NCBI GenBank assembly: GCA_023264215.1
Contig: JALQSY010000026.1
Coordinates: 1-15,558 of the forward strand
DNA length: 15,558 nucleotides
Source of the DNA: Candidatus Nanopelagicales bacterium
GTDB lineage: Bacteria > Actinomycetota > Actinomycetes > S36-B12
Reading direction: 5' to 3'
Shown: one piece after another, positions 7,104-13,033 of the stretch
Layout: each line of letters starts with the position of its first letter
Numbering within the stretch: the stretch's first letter is position 1
Position numbers and translations under genes: made by a program
Notes under the pieces: generated by a model
Told to the model about the DNA's origin: nothing
Databases searched by the model: none
Seen by the model: only the letters and a program-made list of their open reading frames with translations

Positions 7104-8468
7104 TCAGCCCGCGAGGTAGCCGAGCAGATCCTGCCGCGAGAGGACTCCGACGGGCTTGCCGTCGTCGAGGACCAAGATCGCGTCGGAACCCTCGAGCGCA
7201 GCGACCGCGGCGGACACCGGCTCTCCGGCACCCACCTGGGGCAGCTTCGCCGACATGTGCGCATCGAGGGTGTCGGCCAGTGCTGCCCGGCCGGCGAAGA
7301 GCGCGTCCAGCAGGTCGCGCTCGACGACCGAGCCGACCACCTCCGCAGCCATGACGGGGGGCTCCGCGCGTACGACGGGCATCTGAGAGACCCCGAATTC
7401 GCGAAGGGTGTCGATGGCCTCGCGGACCGACTCGGTGGGATGCGCGTGGACGAACGGTGGGAGATCCCCGGACTTGCCGCGCAAGACGTCACCGACCGTG
7501 CGGTCGCTCGCCGCCGGGCCGAAGCCGTAGGAGGCAAGCCACTCGTCGTTGAACACCTTCGACAGGTAGCCGCGACCGCTGTCCGGGAGCAGGACGACGA
7601 CCATGTCATCCGCGCTCGCGCGTCGGGCGACGTCGAGGGCGGCCACGACCGCCATGCCGCACGACCCGCCCACCAGCAGGCCTTCCTCGCGCGCGAGGCG
7701 ACGGGTCATCTCGAAGGAGTCGCGGTCGCTCACGGCGATGACCTCGTCTGCGACCTCGGGGTCGTACGTCGATGGCCAGAAGTCCTCGCCCACACCCTCG
7801 ACCAGGTAGGGGCGTCCCGTGCCGCCCGAGTAGACCGAGCCCTCGGGGTCTGCCGCGATGATGCGCACGCGACCGTCGCTCACCTCCTTGAGGTAGCGCC
7901 CCACACCGGTGATCGTCCCCCCCGTGCCCGCCCCGGCCACGAAGTGCGACACGCGTCCCTCGGTCTGCTCCCAGATCTCCGGACCGGTGGTCTCGTAGTG
8001 ACTGCGCGGATTGTTGGGGTTGGAGTACTGGTCGGGCTTCCACGCACCGGGGATCTCGCGCGCGAGTCGGTCGCTCACCGAGTAGTACGAGCGCGGATCC
8101 TCGGGATCGACCGCGGTCGGGCACTCCACGACCTCGGCGCCGTAGGCACGCAGGACGTCCTGCTTGTCCTTGGACACCTTGTCGGGGCACACGAAGATGC
8201 ACCTGTAGCCGCGCTGCTGGGCGACGATCGCTAGGCCCACGCCCGTGTTGCCGCTCGTCGGCTCCACGATGGTGCCGCCGGGGCCGATGAGGCCGTCACG
8301 TTCGGCGGCCTCGATCATCCGCGTGGCGATCCGGTCCTTCACCGATCCGCCTGGATTCATGTACTCGACCTTGGCGTAGACCGGGCACGCGATCCCCTCC
8401 GCGACCCTGCGGAGCCTCACGAGGGGGGTATCGCCGATCAGTTCTACGACGGAGTCGACCACGCGCAT
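7104..8468 (-). CDS. cbs: Cystathionine beta-synthase with C-terminal CBS domain pair
   Basis: A 454-residue PLP enzyme that condenses serine (or an activated serine) with homocysteine to cystathionine. K44 in MNPGGSVKDR is the Schiff-base lysine, SGNTG (72-76) binds the substrate carboxylate, and GAGTGGTITG (179-188) is the phosphate loop. The catalytic part ends near residue 315. Two CBS motifs (about 326-390 and 403-454) follow, as in eukaryotic and actinobacterial CBS enzymes rather than plain cysteine synthases, which lack them. There is no N-terminal haem domain. With metB nearby this gives both steps of a transsulfuration route. The ATG at 8468 sits 8 nt after a TAGGCT -10 box and no Shine-Dalgarno is needed. 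It is divergent from the MBL-fold gene, 24 nt away. Confidence 0.93.
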   Translation of the reverse strand: MRVVDSVVELIGDTPLVRLRRVAEGIACPVYAKVEYMNPGGSVKDRIATRMIEAAERDGLIGPGGTIVEPTSGNTGVGLAIVAQQRGYRCIFVCPDKVSKDKQDVLRAYGAEVVECPTAVDPEDPRSYYSVSDRLAREIPGAWKPDQYSNPNNPRSHYETTGPEIWEQTEGRVSHFVAGAGTGGTITGVGRYLKEVSDGRVRIIAADPEGSVYSGGTGRPYLVEGVGEDFWPSTYDPEVADEVIAVSDRDSFEMTRRLAREEGLLVGGSCGMAVVAALDVARRASADDMVVVLLPDSGRGYLSKVFNDEWLASYGFGPAASDRTVGDVLRGKSGDLPPFVHAHPTESVREAIDTLREFGVSQMPVVRAEPPVMAAEVVGSVVERDLLDALFAGRAALADTLDAHMSAKLPQVGAGEPVSAAVAALEGSDAILVLDDGKPVGVLSRQDLLGYLAG

Positions 8469-8476
8469 GGCAGGAG

Positions 8477-8486
8477 AGCCTACGCT
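8477..8486. promoter_or_regulatory. Overlapping divergent -10 boxes (cbs / MBL hydrolase)
   Basis: The ten bases AGCCTACGCT carry TAGGCT on the minus strand (8482 to 8477) and TACGCT on the plus strand (8481 to 8486), sharing the TA pair at 8481-8482. The minus box ends 8 nt from the cbs ATG and the plus box 6 nt from the MBL GTG. The two promoters cannot be opened independently at the same moment, and both transcripts would be leaderless. Confidence 0.5.
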
Positions 8487-8492
8487 GAGGCC

Positions 8493-9215
8493 GTGGCCCG
8501 CTCACCCGCCGTCGCCCTCGCCGACAACGTCTATCGCATCCCGACCATGGGCGACTTCATCAACTCCTTCGCCTTCGTCGAGGCCGACGGCTCGGTGACC
8601 CTCGTCGACTGCGGCCTGAAGCGCGCACCCAAGAAGATCGTCACCGCTCTGCAGTCCATCGGCAAGCACCCGCGCGACGTCCAGCGCATCCTGCTCACCC
8701 ACGCGCACTTTGATCACGCCGGTGGCGCGGCGCGCATGGTCGAGGAGACGTCAGCGTCCGGGGTGGATGTCCATGCCGATGACGCCGGTTACGTGCGGAC
8801 TGGCACGCGGCCGCCGGGAGATACCGCGTCGACCGCGGGTCGCCTGCTCGCGCGGGCACCCTGGGGCGACTTCCGCGCCACACCCGTCGCGCAGGAACTC
8901 GCCGATGGCCAGGTGCTCGATGTCGCCGGCGGAGTGCGCGTCGTGCACACGCCCGGGCACACCCCCGGTCACGTGTCGCTGCTCCACGCGAGCAGCGGCG
9001 TCCTCATCACGGGCGACTCGATCTTCAACATGAACTCCCGCATGGCCTGGCCGACCAAGGCCGTCTGCACGTCCTTCCGCCAGAACGTCGAGACGGCGCA
9101 CGTGCTCGGCGAGTTGGAGTACGCCGTGGCGGCGTTCACGCACGGTCCGGAGGTCCGCGACAACGCGCGGGAGCAGGTGCGCGGCTTCCTGTCCAGGGCC
9201 TCCCGGACGACCTGA
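8493..9215 (+). CDS. MBL-fold metallo-hydrolase
   Basis: A 240-residue metallo-beta-lactamase-fold hydrolase of single-domain length. The metal ligands are visible: HAHFDH (H70, H72, D74, H75), H156 in HTPGHTPGH, D175 in ITGDSIFN and H217 in THGPEV. The HTPGHTPGH form is common in glyoxalase II-like and Zn-dependent thioester or lactone hydrolases, but the substrate is not predictable. There is no signal peptide, so it is cytosolic. The GTG at 8493 is supported by the TACGCT -10 box ending 6 nt upstream. The stop TGA shares its A with the ATG of the SGNH hydrolase gene (TGATG), so the two are translationally coupled. Confidence 0.88.
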   Translation: MARSPAVALADNVYRIPTMGDFINSFAFVEADGSVTLVDCGLKRAPKKIVTALQSIGKHPRDVQRILLTHAHFDHAGGAARMVEETSASGVDVHADDAGYVRTGTRPPGDTASTAGRLLARAPWGDFRATPVAQELADGQVLDVAGGVRVVHTPGHTPGHVSLLHASSGVLITGDSIFNMNSRMAWPTKAVCTSFRQNVETAHVLGELEYAVAAFTHGPEVRDNAREQVRGFLSRASRTT

Positions 9216-10027
9216 TGCGCACCAGTTCGCTCACCCGCGCCGCCGCCGCCGCGGGCGCCACTCTCGTGGCTGCCGCCGGCCTGCTCACCGCTCAGGCACT
9301 CGAGGCCAGGCGGCGCATCGGGCCGCGGACGAGCACGGCTCCGTACGCCGACGGCAGGTATGGCAGCGGGCCCGGCACGTCCATCCGCCTTGCCGTGCTG
9401 GGGGACTCCGGTGCCGCCGGACTGGGAGCCGAGCGCCCAGACGACACGATGGGCGCGATCCTCGCCCATGCACTGTCGGAGGTGTCCGGGCGCACGGTGA
9501 CCCTGAGCAATCACGCGGTCATCGGAGCGCAGACGGCCGATCTGGATGCGCAGGTCGATCGAGCGATGTGGACCAGGCCGCATGTCGCGGTCATCATGAT
9601 CGGCGCCAACGACGTCACGCACCTCGTGCCGCGGGCGCTCTCGGCGCGGCGACTGCGGCGTGCCGTCCGTCGCCTGCGCGACAACGGGACCGAGGTGGTC
9701 GTCGCGACGTGTCCCGATCTCGGCACCGTCAAGCCGGTGCCACAACCACTGCGCACCGTGATGCGCCGGTCCTCACGCAAACTCGCGGCAGCCCAGGCGG
9801 AGGCCACCATTGCCGAGGGAGGGCGCGCGGTCTCGCTGGGATCGCTTCTGGGGCCGGAGTTCGACGAGCGACCCGACGTGATGTTCGCTGAGGACCGTTT
9901 CCACCCCTCGACCGAGGGGTACGCCGCAGCAGCGCAGGTACTGCTCCCCGAGGTCATCGCCGCCTGGCGCCTCGGCGGTGACGGCGAGGTGCTGCCCGCG
10001 CTTGTGGGAGATCCCGAAGGCGACTAG
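9215..10027 (+). CDS. SGNH/GDSL-type hydrolase with N-terminal membrane or signal segment
   Basis: A 270-residue SGNH hydrolase (esterase/lipase-like). The N-terminus has basic residues, then a hydrophobic Ala/Leu stretch (about 9-29), so it is probably exported or membrane-anchored. The catalytic blocks are in order: S65 in VLGDSGAAGLG (block I), G104 in VIGAQTA (II), N132 in MIGANDV (III) and D227-x-x-H230 in EDRFHPSTEGY (V). The substrate is unknown; an acyl ester of the envelope is one possibility. The start overlaps the MBL-fold stop by one base. Its TAG stop overlaps the stop of the convergent 105-aa gene on the palindrome CTAG (10024-10027). From memory, similar exported SGNH genes occur near cbs/metB in other actinomycetes, so the neighbourhood may be conserved. 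Confidence 0.88.
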   Translation: MRTSSLTRAAAAAGATLVAAAGLLTAQALEARRRIGPRTSTAPYADGRYGSGPGTSIRLAVLGDSGAAGLGAERPDDTMGAILAHALSEVSGRTVTLSNHAVIGAQTADLDAQVDRAMWTRPHVAVIMIGANDVTHLVPRALSARRLRRAVRRLRDNGTEVVVATCPDLGTVKPVPQPLRTVMRRSSRKLAAAQAEATIAEGGRAVSLGSLLGPEFDERPDVMFAEDRFHPSTEGYAAAAQVLLPEVIAAWRLGGDGEVLPALVGDPEGD

Positions 10028-10341
10028 AGGGCGAGTCGGATCGCGCGGAGATCCTGCGCGACAGACTCGAGGTGATCGGGTCCCGGTGCCAAGGCGAGCA
10101 GATCCGCCCCGGTGACGGCTACCTGATCGCCCACCGCGGCATCGCCCACGTCCGGGACCTGGCGCCGCGGCCAGCCACCCACGTCAGCACCGCAATCGGC
10201 AAGACGCTGCGCGAGCGCGCGGGCGCCCGCGGCGAGCGACGGATAATCGCTCCACGGTCGGGCCAGGCGAGCGAGCGGCATGGATCGCAAACGATCGACA
10301 ACGCGGCCGAGCTCAGTCCTGGCCTCGGACATAGCGGTCAC
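10024..10341 (-). CDS. Small hypothetical protein, 105 aa
   Basis: I do not recognise a named family, although the pattern looks like a conserved actinobacterial protein rather than a shadow ORF: an N-terminal helix rich in Arg/Leu (EARTELGRVVDRLRSMPL), an Ala/Leu-rich middle (YPSLAAGARALAQRLAD) and a C-terminal VGDQVAVTGADLLAL segment. There is no signal peptide or membrane span. GTG 10341 is preferred because a TAGCGT -10 box ends exactly 6 nt upstream, as at other genes here; ATG 10332 is the alternative. The gene is convergent with the SGNH gene, sharing the CTAG stop overlap, and lies downstream of palindrome IR3 and the YccA gene on the same strand. Confidence 0.65.
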   Translation of the reverse strand: MTAMSEARTELGRVVDRLRSMPLARLARPWSDYPSLAAGARALAQRLADCGADVGGWPRRQVPDVGDAAVGDQVAVTGADLLALAPGPDHLESVAQDLRAIRLAL

Positions 10342-10347
10342 CGCAGC

Positions 10348-10353
10348 ACGCTA
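10348..10353 (-). promoter_or_regulatory. -10 box TAGCGT of the 105-aa gene
   Basis: TAGCGT on the minus strand ends 6 nt before GTG 10341, which would again give a leaderless transcript. The expected -35 area falls inside the left arm of palindrome IR3, so that palindrome could affect this promoter. Confidence 0.4.
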
Positions 10354-10365
10354 CCCCTACATTGC

Positions 10366-10431
10366 CCGTTGACTGCTACGCGTTGCGTCAGTTTCCGCCC
10401 CGAAAATGACGCAACGCGTAGCAGTCAACGG
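10366..10431. repeat. Intergenic palindrome IR3 (25-bp perfect arms)
   Basis: Arms 10366-10390 and 10407-10431 are perfect reverse complements. After one mismatch the stem continues for 4 more pairs (TTTC/GAAA), leaving a 6-nt loop, so the hairpin has 29 pairs. It begins 8 nt after the stop of the YccA gene (minus strand) and is a candidate terminator for it, without a T-tract. Its arm sequence (GACTGCTACGCGTTGCGTCA) differs from IR1 and IR2, but 11 bases of it (GACTGCTACGC) recur as a single copy at 2842-2852. Confidence 0.85.
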
Positions 10432-10438
10432 AAGGGCG

Positions 10439-11323
10439 CTACTCGCGACCGGAGGCGATGATGGCGAAGAGGCGGAGGAACTCGAGGTAGAGCCACACCA
10501 GCGTGACGAGGAGGCCGAAGGACATCCGCCAGGACTCGCGCTCGGGCAGGCCCATCGCCACGCCCTGCTTGATGGCCTCGAAGTCCAGCATGAGGCTGAA
10601 CGCGGCGAGGCCGACGCCGAACAGGCACAGCAGCAGACCGAGGGTCCCGACACCGTAGAAGCCCCAGCCGCCACCCACCCCGAACATCGCGGCAACGAGG
10701 GAGGCGATGGCGATGAAGAAGTAGGACACCATCGCGACCATCATGAACTTCACGAACTTGTTCGTGACCTTGACGATGCCGGTGCCGAACAGCAGGAGCA
10801 TCACGCCGAACGTTGTGAACGTCGCCAGCACGGCCTGGAGCACCAGGCCCTCGTAATCGGAGGCGAGGGCGATCTGGTTGTACCAGTAGCTGACCGCTCC
10901 CAGCATGAAGCCGGAGACGGCGGCGTAGAGCAGGGTCAGCGGGGGGCTCACCTGCCGCTTGAAGGCGTTGACAAGGCCGAGGGCGATCGTGGCGATCAGA
11001 GCACCGAAGACCAGCAGGGTGCCGACGCCGGGCATAGCCTCGGTGAGCATCCAGCCGGCGAAGGCCATGACCACGGCGACGCCGAACATGATCGCCGACT
11101 TGACCATGACGTCGGCATAGGTCACGCGCTGGGCGACGGGAGCAGGGATCTGGACGCCGGTGTAGATGCCCGCGCCATCGGTGGCCGGCGCCGGGGCGGG
11201 AGCCCCCACCTGGGCCGACGCGACCGCGCTGCGACCCTCCTCGTAGGCGAAGCCGGCCCCCGATCGGCTGGCCTGTGCCGCATCGCGATCGATGCGAGCG
11301 AGGACGGGATTGGCCGTCTGCAT
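10439..11323 (-). CDS. Bax inhibitor-1/YccA family membrane protein
   Basis: A 294-residue protein with a soluble N-terminal region of about 65 residues (Ala/Pro-rich, NPVLARIDRDA near the start) followed by seven hydrophobic segments. The last part, YLEFLRLFAIIASGRE, and the internal WYNQIALASDYEGL loop match the actinobacterial Bax inhibitor-1/YccA (UPF0005-like) family. The bacterial function is poorly defined; related proteins act as pH-sensitive calcium leak channels or modulators of membrane proteases. ATG 11323 has a strong AGGAGGAG ribosome site (11335-11328), in contrast to the leaderless-type starts elsewhere in the window. A promoter-like pair and a 5'-UTR hairpin lie upstream. Palindrome IR3 follows the stop after 8 nt. 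Confidence 0.92.
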   Translation of the reverse strand: MQTANPVLARIDRDAAQASRSGAGFAYEEGRSAVASAQVGAPAPAPATDGAGIYTGVQIPAPVAQRVTYADVMVKSAIMFGVAVVMAFAGWMLTEAMPGVGTLLVFGALIATIALGLVNAFKRQVSPPLTLLYAAVSGFMLGAVSYWYNQIALASDYEGLVLQAVLATFTTFGVMLLLFGTGIVKVTNKFVKFMMVAMVSYFFIAIASLVAAMFGVGGGWGFYGVGTLGLLLCLFGVGLAAFSLMLDFEAIKQGVAMGLPERESWRMSFGLLVTLVWLYLEFLRLFAIIASGRE

Positions 11324-11345
11324 GGTGCTCCTCCTGTGCGCTCAA

Positions 11346-11363
11346 GGCGGGCCTGCGCCCGCC
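11346..11363 (-). promoter_or_regulatory. Hairpin in the 5' UTR of the YccA gene
   Basis: GGCGGGC and GCCCGCC form a perfect 7-bp stem around a 4-nt loop, 10 nt upstream of the Shine-Dalgarno sequence (11335-11328) and downstream of the predicted -10. It could stabilise the mRNA or affect ribosome access. No riboswitch class is recognised. Confidence 0.4.
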
Positions 11364-11373
11364 CTTTCATTCC

Positions 11374-11401
11374 ACGGTAACGGATCCGGGCCCGGAAGCA
11401 A
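11374..11401 (-). promoter_or_regulatory. Candidate promoter of the YccA gene
   Basis: The minus strand reads TTGCTT (11401-11396), a 16-nt spacer, then TACCGT (11379-11374). This is a plausible sigma-70-type pair and would give a 5' UTR of about 45 nt carrying the hairpin and the strong ribosome site. Confidence 0.4.
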
Positions 11402-11435
11402 TCCCCACGGAGCCGTCCGGGGGCCGGGGCGGCCC

Positions 11436-11441
11436 TAGGCT
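11436..11441 (+). promoter_or_regulatory. -10 box TAGGCT directly before the tRNA
   Basis: TAGGCT ends 6 nt before the first base of the tRNA, so the primary transcript could begin at the mature 5' end (a G), leaving little or no 5' leader for RNase P. No clear -35 element is visible. Confidence 0.45.
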
Positions 11442-11447
11442 GGGCGG

Positions 11448-11521
11448 GCCCCCGTAGTCCAATCGGCAGAGACACCCGGCTTAAACCCGGCACAGTGAGG
11501 GTTCGATCCCCTCCGGGGGCA
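11448..11521 (+). tRNA. tRNA-Leu(UAA)-like, with short variable region
   Basis: The cloverleaf can be folded by hand. The acceptor stem GCCCCCG/CGGGGGC is 7 perfect pairs, with discriminator A at 11521. The D-arm GUC/GAC is a 3-bp stem around a loop with GG, very like the D-arm of bacterial tRNA-Leu. The anticodon stem has 4 pairs plus a C-C mismatch at 27-43, the loop is CUUAAAC with anticodon UAA at 11482-11484, the variable region is only 5 nt (ACAGU), and the T-arm GAGGG-UUCGAUC-CCCUC is perfect. CCA is not encoded. Bacterial tRNA-Leu is normally a class II tRNA with a long variable arm, so the 5-nt variable region is odd. The decoding assignment rests on the anticodon, A73 and the D-arm. 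Confidence 0.8.
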
Positions 11522-11542
11522 CTGGCCCCTCCGGGGCACTGG
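11508..11542 (+). repeat. Tandem duplication of the tRNA 3' end
   Basis: CCCCTCCGGGGGCACTGG (11508-11525) is followed at once by the same sequence lacking one G (11526-11542). The first copy is the last 14 nt of the tRNA plus 4 nt of flank. Nothing lies between the copies. Confidence 0.8.
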
Positions 11543-11553
11543 GCCTGCCCGGC

Positions 11554-11570
11554 GGGACGGCAAGCCGCCC
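11554..11570. terminator. Candidate hairpin terminator between tRNA and UDG
   Basis: GGG(A)CGG, loop CAAG, CCGCCC gives a 6-pair stem with one bulge. It lies between the tRNA (+) and the stop of UDG (-), so it could serve both. There is no T-tract on either side. Confidence 0.3.
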
Positions 11571-11579
11571 CTGTCGGAC

Positions 11580-12311
11580 CTAGTCGCTGCCGGCCAGATC
11601 CTGGGCGCTGCGCCAGATCGCGTCCAGCATCGGCTCCGTCAGCCGGCCCGTGAAGGTGTTCTGCTGGCTCGGGTGGTAGCAGCCGACGAGCCAGCGATCG
11701 CCCACCTGAGCGATCGCCCCGTGCCCGAACTTCGGCCGCGGCGTCGGCACCGGCTCGCCGCGGTCCGCGAGTGCCCGGAGGGCTGACTGCCACGCGAAGC
11801 CCCCGAGCGCGACGAGTACGCGCGGCTCCGTGAGCGCGATCTCGCGCACCAGCCACGGCGCGCACGTGTCGCGCTCTGCCGGGGTCGGCGCATTGTCGGG
11901 CGGCGCGCAGTGCACCGCCGCCGTGATCCGCACGCCGTCGAGCCTCTGCCCGTCATCGGCCGAGACGGACGTCGGCAGCGCAGCCGACCCGACCCGATGC
12001 AGCGAGGCGAAGAGCCAGTCTCCGCTGCGGTCCCCGGTGAACACGCGGCCCGTGCGATTGGCGCCGTGCGCTGCAGGCGCCAGGCCGACGACGAGGATGC
12101 GTGCATCCTCCGGTCCGAAACCGGGCACCGGGCGCCCCCAGTACTCCTGGTCGGCGTACGCCGCGCGTCGCTCACTCGCGACCTGCTCGCGCCAGCGCAC
12201 GAGCCGCGGACAGGCGCGGCACTCGACGATCGCTGAGTCGAGCTCCGTGAGATCGGCCGATCGCGCCGCGGCACGGCGTACGGCGACAGGGGTGTTCGCC
12301 GAGGCGGTCAG
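11580..12311 (-). CDS. Uracil-DNA glycosylase family 5 (UdgB), likely CTG start
   Basis: A 4Fe-4S uracil-DNA glycosylase that excises uracil and other deaminated bases. Family 5 motifs are clear: [19 protein letters not shown] (about 76-94) and [12 protein letters not shown] (213-224). The four cluster cysteines would be C31 and C34 (CRACPRL), C135 (HCAPPDN) and C150. The first ATG/GTG/TTG in frame is GTG 12200, which falls after CRACPRL and would remove two cluster cysteines. The conserved frame continues upstream to CTG 12311, which overlaps the dienelactone hydrolase stop as CTGA. I therefore take CTG 12311 as the probable start (243 aa). Family members often carry about 50 more N-terminal residues, which are absent here. 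It is probably translated together with the upstream gene. Confidence 0.85.
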   Translation of the reverse strand: MTASANTPVAVRRAAARSADLTELDSAIVECRACPRLVRWREQVASERRAAYADQEYWGRPVPGFGPEDARILVVGLAPAAHGANRTGRVFTGDRSGDWLFASLHRVGSAALPTSVSADDGQRLDGVRITAAVHCAPPDNAPTPAERDTCAPWLVREIALTEPRVLVALGGFAWQSALRALADRGEPVPTPRPKFGHGAIAQVGDRWLVGCYHPSQQNTFTGRLTEPMLDAIWRSAQDLAGSD

Positions 12312-13003
12312 CGGAACGGCCCGTCGAGGCGTCGGTGCAGGAAGTCGATGGTGCGCTCCCAGGCCAGCGCCGCTGCCCGAGGGTCGTGGACCTCGGGGCG
12401 ATCGTCGTTGAAGAACGCGTGCTGCGTGCCCGGGTAGGTCTCGACCGTCACCACGCCCCCGTGCTTGGAGATCTCCTCGGCGTAGCGTGCGATATCGGGG
12501 CCGGTCGAGGGCACATCGGCCTCCGCCTGATGGATGAGCGCCTCGCGGCCGGCGTAGTTGGCCCAGTCAGGGTGGTAGTCCGGCCAGGGCATGGCCGGGT
12601 AGAAGGCGACGGTGCAGTCGATGCCCGGGCTCACCGTCGGCGCGAGCAGGGCCAGGCCGCCGCCCATGCAGAAGCCGACGCAGCCGAGCTGCGCGCTGGT
12701 GAGCAGCCCGCTGCTGGCCAGATGCCCCGCGGCCGCGGCGATATCGGAACCGGCCGAGGCGACACGCAGCCCCATCATGACCTTGCCCGCCTCGTCCGGC
12801 TCGGTCGTCTCGACGCCCCGGAACAGATCCGGTGCCAGGGCGACGAAGCCCGCCTGGGCCAGGCGGTCGGCCACGGAACGGATGTGGGGCACTACCCCCC
12901 ACCACTCCTGGATCACCACGACACCGGGGCCGCGACCGGACTCGGGGGTCGCGAGGTAGCCGGTGAGTCCGTCAGTGCCGGATGGGATGTCGAGCACAGG
13001 CAT
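12308..13003 (-). CDS. Dienelactone hydrolase family protein
   Basis: A 231-residue cytosolic alpha/beta hydrolase of the dienelactone hydrolase family, of the usual length. The triad is visible: nucleophile C112 in GFCMGG, an aspartate (probably D163, in EADVPS) and H195 in GTQHAFFN. E33 in QEWWG is the partner glutamate that activates the cysteine in known members. The classic role is hydrolysis of dienelactone in chlorocatechol breakdown, but most actinobacterial paralogues have unknown substrates and no aromatic-degradation genes are nearby. ATG 13003 lies 6 nt after a TAGGCT -10 box. Its TGA stop overlaps the presumed CTG start of UDG. It lies 30 nt downstream of the LacI-family gene on the same strand, so read-through is possible. 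Confidence 0.9.
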   Translation of the reverse strand: MPVLDIPSGTDGLTGYLATPESGRGPGVVVIQEWWGVVPHIRSVADRLAQAGFVALAPDLFRGVETTEPDEAGKVMMGLRVASAGSDIAAAAGHLASSGLLTSAQLGCVGFCMGGGLALLAPTVSPGIDCTVAFYPAMPWPDYHPDWANYAGREALIHQAEADVPSTGPDIARYAEEISKHGGVVTVETYPGTQHAFFNDDRPEVHDPRAAALAWERTIDFLHRRLDGPFR

Positions 13004-13009
13004 GGACCG

Positions 13010-13015
13010 AGCCTA
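13010..13015 (-). promoter_or_regulatory. -10 box TAGGCT of the dienelactone hydrolase gene
   Basis: TAGGCT on the minus strand ends 6 nt before ATG 13003, leaderless type, in the 30-nt gap after the lacI-family stop. No -35 hexamer is apparent. Confidence 0.5.
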
Positions 13016-13033
13016 GAGGCACTGCTTGCTGGA

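Noticed and set aside
10406..11380. 324-codon plus-strand open frame opposite the YccA gene
   Set aside because: Very rich in Glu, Gly, His and Asp as expected from the complement of hydrophobic codons; no ribosome site and no motifs.
11448..11521. Allo-tRNA or selenocysteine tRNA
   Set aside because: The acceptor stem and T-stem are ordinary 7 + 5 pairs, there is no long variable arm, and the anticodon is UAA rather than UCA.
11522..11579. Integrated mobile element at the tRNA
   Set aside because: The two tRNA-end copies are directly adjacent, with no integrase or cargo between or near them; at most an empty scar.
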